From positions 3,162,001 through 3,226,000 of the forward strand of contig OZ345354.1 in the NCBI GenBank assembly GCA_977006965.1: a stretch of DNA of 64,000 nt, read 5' to 3'. Below the pieces are notes generated by a model, which saw only the letters and a program-made list of their open reading frames with translations, searched no databases and had not been told where the DNA came from. A program made the position numbers and the translations under genes. Position 1 is the first letter of the stretch. Each line of letters opens with the position of its first letter. Below, piece by piece: positions 61,231 through 64,000 of this stretch. The stretch comes from Phymatolithon calcareum (Eukaryota > Rhodophyta > Florideophyceae > Hapalidiales).

Positions 61231-62678
61231 GCTCGACGCATGGGCATGGGCGGACCAGCTGGCCGGTCATGGATATCCAAATTCCACCCCCCCCCCTCAT
61301 CGACCGATATTTAATATCAATTCAGATATTTATATGCAGTTGATATTGCATTCAGTTCTCCCGTGCACACCTCCAGCCCTTCGGTGACATTGCTTAGGCT
61401 GCTTTGGATCAAATATTGTCTGCAATAAGGTAACCAAGCAGTGTCACTAAAACATCGGGTGTCCGAGATTCATTTATTCTGCGCTTTCCTATAGTTAGAG
61501 CTGCTAGTAGTTGTCCTTCTCGAGATGGCTGTCTTTCCTTTGACCCTAGATCTTCGGCAGTCTCCTTCACTCAAGTCGACAGTATAATCGAATGCCCCCT
61601 TGAGATGCACAAACACTTCCCTCTTCCCTGCAATTTTCATGCCTTTCGGTGGTCGCAAGATACGTGGAAATTTGACAGTACCTTTCTTTGGTTCTTGTTC
61701 AGTCTCTCTGTTTAAGGGGTGATATGTACTCCGCTTCAATTTTCTTCGACATCGTCATGCGCGCCATCGATCAAAGATGGAATTGGCTTGGGCACATACT
61801 TCGCATAGACGAGCAACGCATGGTACGCCAAGTGTTACTGTAGTGTGTCAAACCAACCCCGGAGTCACACTTCATATTACACAGGAGAGAACAGAATGGA
61901 GAAAACGTAGACCGTCGAACCGCTGCTAACACTATGCTATCGATTGATGTATTAGGATATAACGTTTGAGCTCACTAATAAAATACTCCGCTTCAGTTTC
62001 CATTTCCTCGCAATCCAGCACATTCTGCACTTTGTTCGTGGGTGCAGAGAACTTGGCAGCGCGAACGCGTCCACAAGACTTACTACCACCTTGGCATAGC
62101 CACCCCAAGGCCCCCTGATGGTAAGAATGTCACAGTTTCTCAGTCCGTAGTGTCTTCATTGTCTCTAATAGCAGTTCAGGTAAGCTTTCGTCCGTAAGCG
62201 GTTGCTATGTTTGCCATGCACACTTTAACGAGACAGCGTACAAGTGGAAGGCTCTGTTTGGAGAGAAGAAGACACCATTTTTCTTTCTTTCATACGCGCC
62301 TTGGAGCTCCACATCGTTTAGACTCTTGCAAAAAAAATATTTACGTACACGAAGGTACTTCAAGGCTGCTCAAAGCCGCACAAAGTGCAGACGGTCTGAT
62401 ATTATAGCATCCACCGCGCTATGTACAGTAGCTCATTGCCTCATTACTACTGTTATCATCCTTAAAATGGATGTACCGTTTGAAAGTCGAATGCTGGCGT
62501 CAATCGGTTAACATGGCAGCTTCTTGTAGATATGGGACGATACCAAGCGTTCGCCAAGCAAGGAGCAGAACGACACTTAAGAGGTAACCCATAATTACGG
62601 GGCATTTACTGACGCAATCAGGGCAAAGACTGGATTGCGTGGATAAGGTAATTGATAGATTTAGGGTATTGTAAAAGG
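61231..62678. other. No complete gene; one LINE tail
   Basis: Apart from the LINE-like tail at 61757-61843, only short anonymous frames are seen. A (C)9 run lies near 61290. The right end may include an LTR of the retroelement that starts at 62873. Confidence 0.4.
61757..61843 (+). pseudogene. C-terminal tail of a LINE-like ORF2
   Basis: About 28 codons read DQRWNWLGHILRIDEQRMVR and then stop. The W-x-W-x-GH-[VI]-LR-[MI] string is the familiar end of many non-LTR retrotransposon RT proteins. Nothing upstream continues it. Confidence 0.55.
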
Positions 62679-62688
62679 CTATAAAAGC
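62679..62688 (+). promoter_or_regulatory. TATA box of the edge retroelement
   Basis: CTATAAAAGC lies about 190 bp upstream of the gag ATG, probably in the element's 5' LTR. The LTR limits cannot be set because the 3' LTR is outside the window. Confidence 0.4.
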
Positions 62689-62872
62689 CAGCCCTTCCAG
62701 CCTCTCATTGAGAGGGAGAGGCATCGGGCTTTTTAGAAGCATGTGTTGTGATTAAGGACTGTCTCCCCTCAGTTCTTTTGCAGGGCTTGTGGGCGTCTAA
62801 AGAAATTTCTTCGGTTGTTTCCCCCGCGGGGATATATCAGACAAAGCCTAGCAGAAGAGGTGACAAGGAAAT

Positions 62873-64000
62873 ATGTCGGATCAGAACGAAACCGATCAAG
62901 ACCATACTGGAAATGGAGCTGGAAGCGCATGGAGCGTCTTTGCACCCATAAGTCATCCAGTGTTGAAGAGCGTGGATCCCGTCAAAGTCTCAGCGTTTTT
63001 GCGAGCGAGGGAGCGCTATGAGAATGAGGTAGCTGAGAAAAAGAAGGAAATGCCTTCACTCTCAAAGGCAAGCTACAAGATTTCTGTCGATCAAGGGTTG
63101 TTACGTAACATGCATTTCTTAGGCGAGCTTGAGAGCGTGGCGCCGGGAAAAGAATTGACAAGATTAACGGCAACCGATATCGAAAAATGGGTCAAGACCT
63201 TGGTGGTCCGAGAGGACTCGTCTTTTGACCCAGCTATTGTGGAAAGAGCTCTAAAAGGGCTGAAGGTGCAAATGAAGATCGCTAACCCTAAGGCAAGGAT
63301 ATTAGAGTATTGTAACGATCTTTTCAACCGCCTAGACTCTGTGGGCTACAGTTCGTTCAAAGACGACAACCCGAAGATGACGGTGAAATTAATACAGAAG
63401 CATCTGCATCCGAAGCACTTCAAAGCTACGATGCAAACAATGCTAGAGTATCAGGAGTCACTGGAATCTGACCTCGGAGAGTATGTGCGAGTACTATGCG
63501 AAGAGGCAGTTAAGTACGAGAAGTACATGCGATTGGGGAAGACAGAGAATGAAGGAAGCATCTCAACAAAAGGATCGAGGAGTGATTCAAAGCCTGAAAA
63601 GAAGGCGCCACTCTGCTTAAATCCTATTTGTGCGAAAGAAGGAAAGCGTCATTATGTTACCGGAAAAACACCAAAATGTGACCGCACTGGCCCAGAGGAA
63701 GCCAAAAAGCTCATGAAAGCATATCGTGAGAAGAGAAAAGGCAAAGAAGGAGACGCACGCAAGGTCTCACAGCGTGAATCAGACAGTGCTCAAAATAGTA
63801 CACTTATGAATGCTATGTTTGGGAAAAAGGTCGAACGCGTATTGTGTGCCGACGGGGGTAGTGACATTAATCTCATGCCACTCGACCTATTTGCAGAGCT
63901 TCAGAAGAAGGAGGCTGTTATGGATGTGGAAGAATACAAGGTGCCTCGAAAATACAATATGGCACTCACCTCAGACAAGGAAGGGGAGGAAATATATTTT
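62873..64000 (+). CDS. Retroelement gag(-pol), 5' part, runs off the window
   Basis: 376 codons from ATG 62873 to the right edge without a stop. The N-terminal 250 residues are helical and charged, gag-like: VKVSAFLRARERYENEVAE, LLRNMHFLGELESV, and LTATDIEKWVKTLVV, FNRLDSVGYSSF. A Cys/His cluster near 63610-63682 (CLNPICAKEGKRHY, then KC) may be an unusual zinc knuckle. A retropepsin-like motif follows, RVLCADGGSDINLMPLDLF (Asp-Gly-Gly where Asp-Ser/Thr-Gly is usual). This points to an LTR element with gag and protease in one frame, different from both Ty3 elements to the left. Confidence 0.65.
   Translation, partial: MSDQNETDQDHTGNGAGSAWSVFAPISHPVLKSVDPVKVSAFLRARERYENEVAEKKKEMPSLSKASYKISVDQGLLRNMHFLGELESVAPGKELTRLTATDIEKWVKTLVVREDSSFDPAIVERALKGLKVQMKIANPKARILEYCNDLFNRLDSVGYSSFKDDNPKMTVKLIQKHLHPKHFKATMQTMLEYQESLESDLGEYVRVLCEEAVKYEKYMRLGKTENEGSISTKGSRSDSKPEKKAPLCLNPICAKEGKRHYVTGKTPKCDRTGPEEAKKLMKAYREKRKGKEGDARKVSQRESDSAQNSTLMNAMFGKKVERVLCADGGSDINLMPLDLFAELQKKEAVMDVEEYKVPRKYNMALTSDKEGEEIYF

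Noticed and set aside
61470-61739. 89-codon minus frame
   Set aside because: It has no ATG at its start and lies next to the LINE tail; probably a chance frame.

Overview
The window looks like nuclear DNA of a photosynthetic eukaryote, most likely a florideophyte red alga of the Chondrus crispus kind. The organism call is inference. It rests on compact, mostly intronless housekeeping genes with a few short GT-AG introns, a nuclear gene for a plastid-targeted Ycf20-like membrane protein, and long gene-poor tracts packed with Ty3 and Ty1/copia retroelements and DNA transposons. No bacterial operon features are present.

Layout. 1-4.7 kb holds no gene I can support: a possible MITE and a decayed reverse transcriptase. 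4.98-7.99 kb (copy A) and 11.53-14.80 kb (copy B) are two diverged copies of one ~3 kb unit in opposite orientation, each with two convergent decayed genes. One of these resembles the two cyclin-fold repeats of TFIIB. 14.86-32.06 kb is a hAT transposase gene split by a Ty3 chromovirus (15313-31086, target duplication ACGGG), which is itself split by a second Ty3 element (18452-28121, target duplication TCCAC). 32299-39457 is a pogo-like DNA transposon carrying a Ty1/copia element (32519-38401, target duplication AGTAT) whose two LTRs are identical. A second pogo copy without the copia insertion lies at 41073-42360 and shows the empty site.

The gene island is 44.1-55.7 kb: cyclin L (-), Ycf20-like (-), HIRIP3/CHZ histone chaperone (+, one intron), UBLCP1 CTD phosphatase (-), ribosomal protein P1 (+, one intron), RNA polymerase subunit RPB12/POLR2K (+, one intron) and TRAPPC10 (+). 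These are unrelated housekeeping functions in transcription, translation and membrane traffic. Short gaps between them suggest shared promoters and convergent ends, not operons.

57-60 kb contains five perfect or near-perfect hairpins around a 5'-truncated non-LTR reverse transcriptase and a broken NYN-type ribonuclease gene. A small secreted-protein gene with a TATA box follows at 60.5 kb. A retroelement gag(-pol) reading frame starts at 62873 and runs off the right edge.

Candidate undescribed systems: the TFIIB-like gene on a duplicated unit, the long antisense frame near the 3' LTR of the inner Ty3 element, the zinc-finger leader frame of the outer Ty3 element, and the hairpin cluster.
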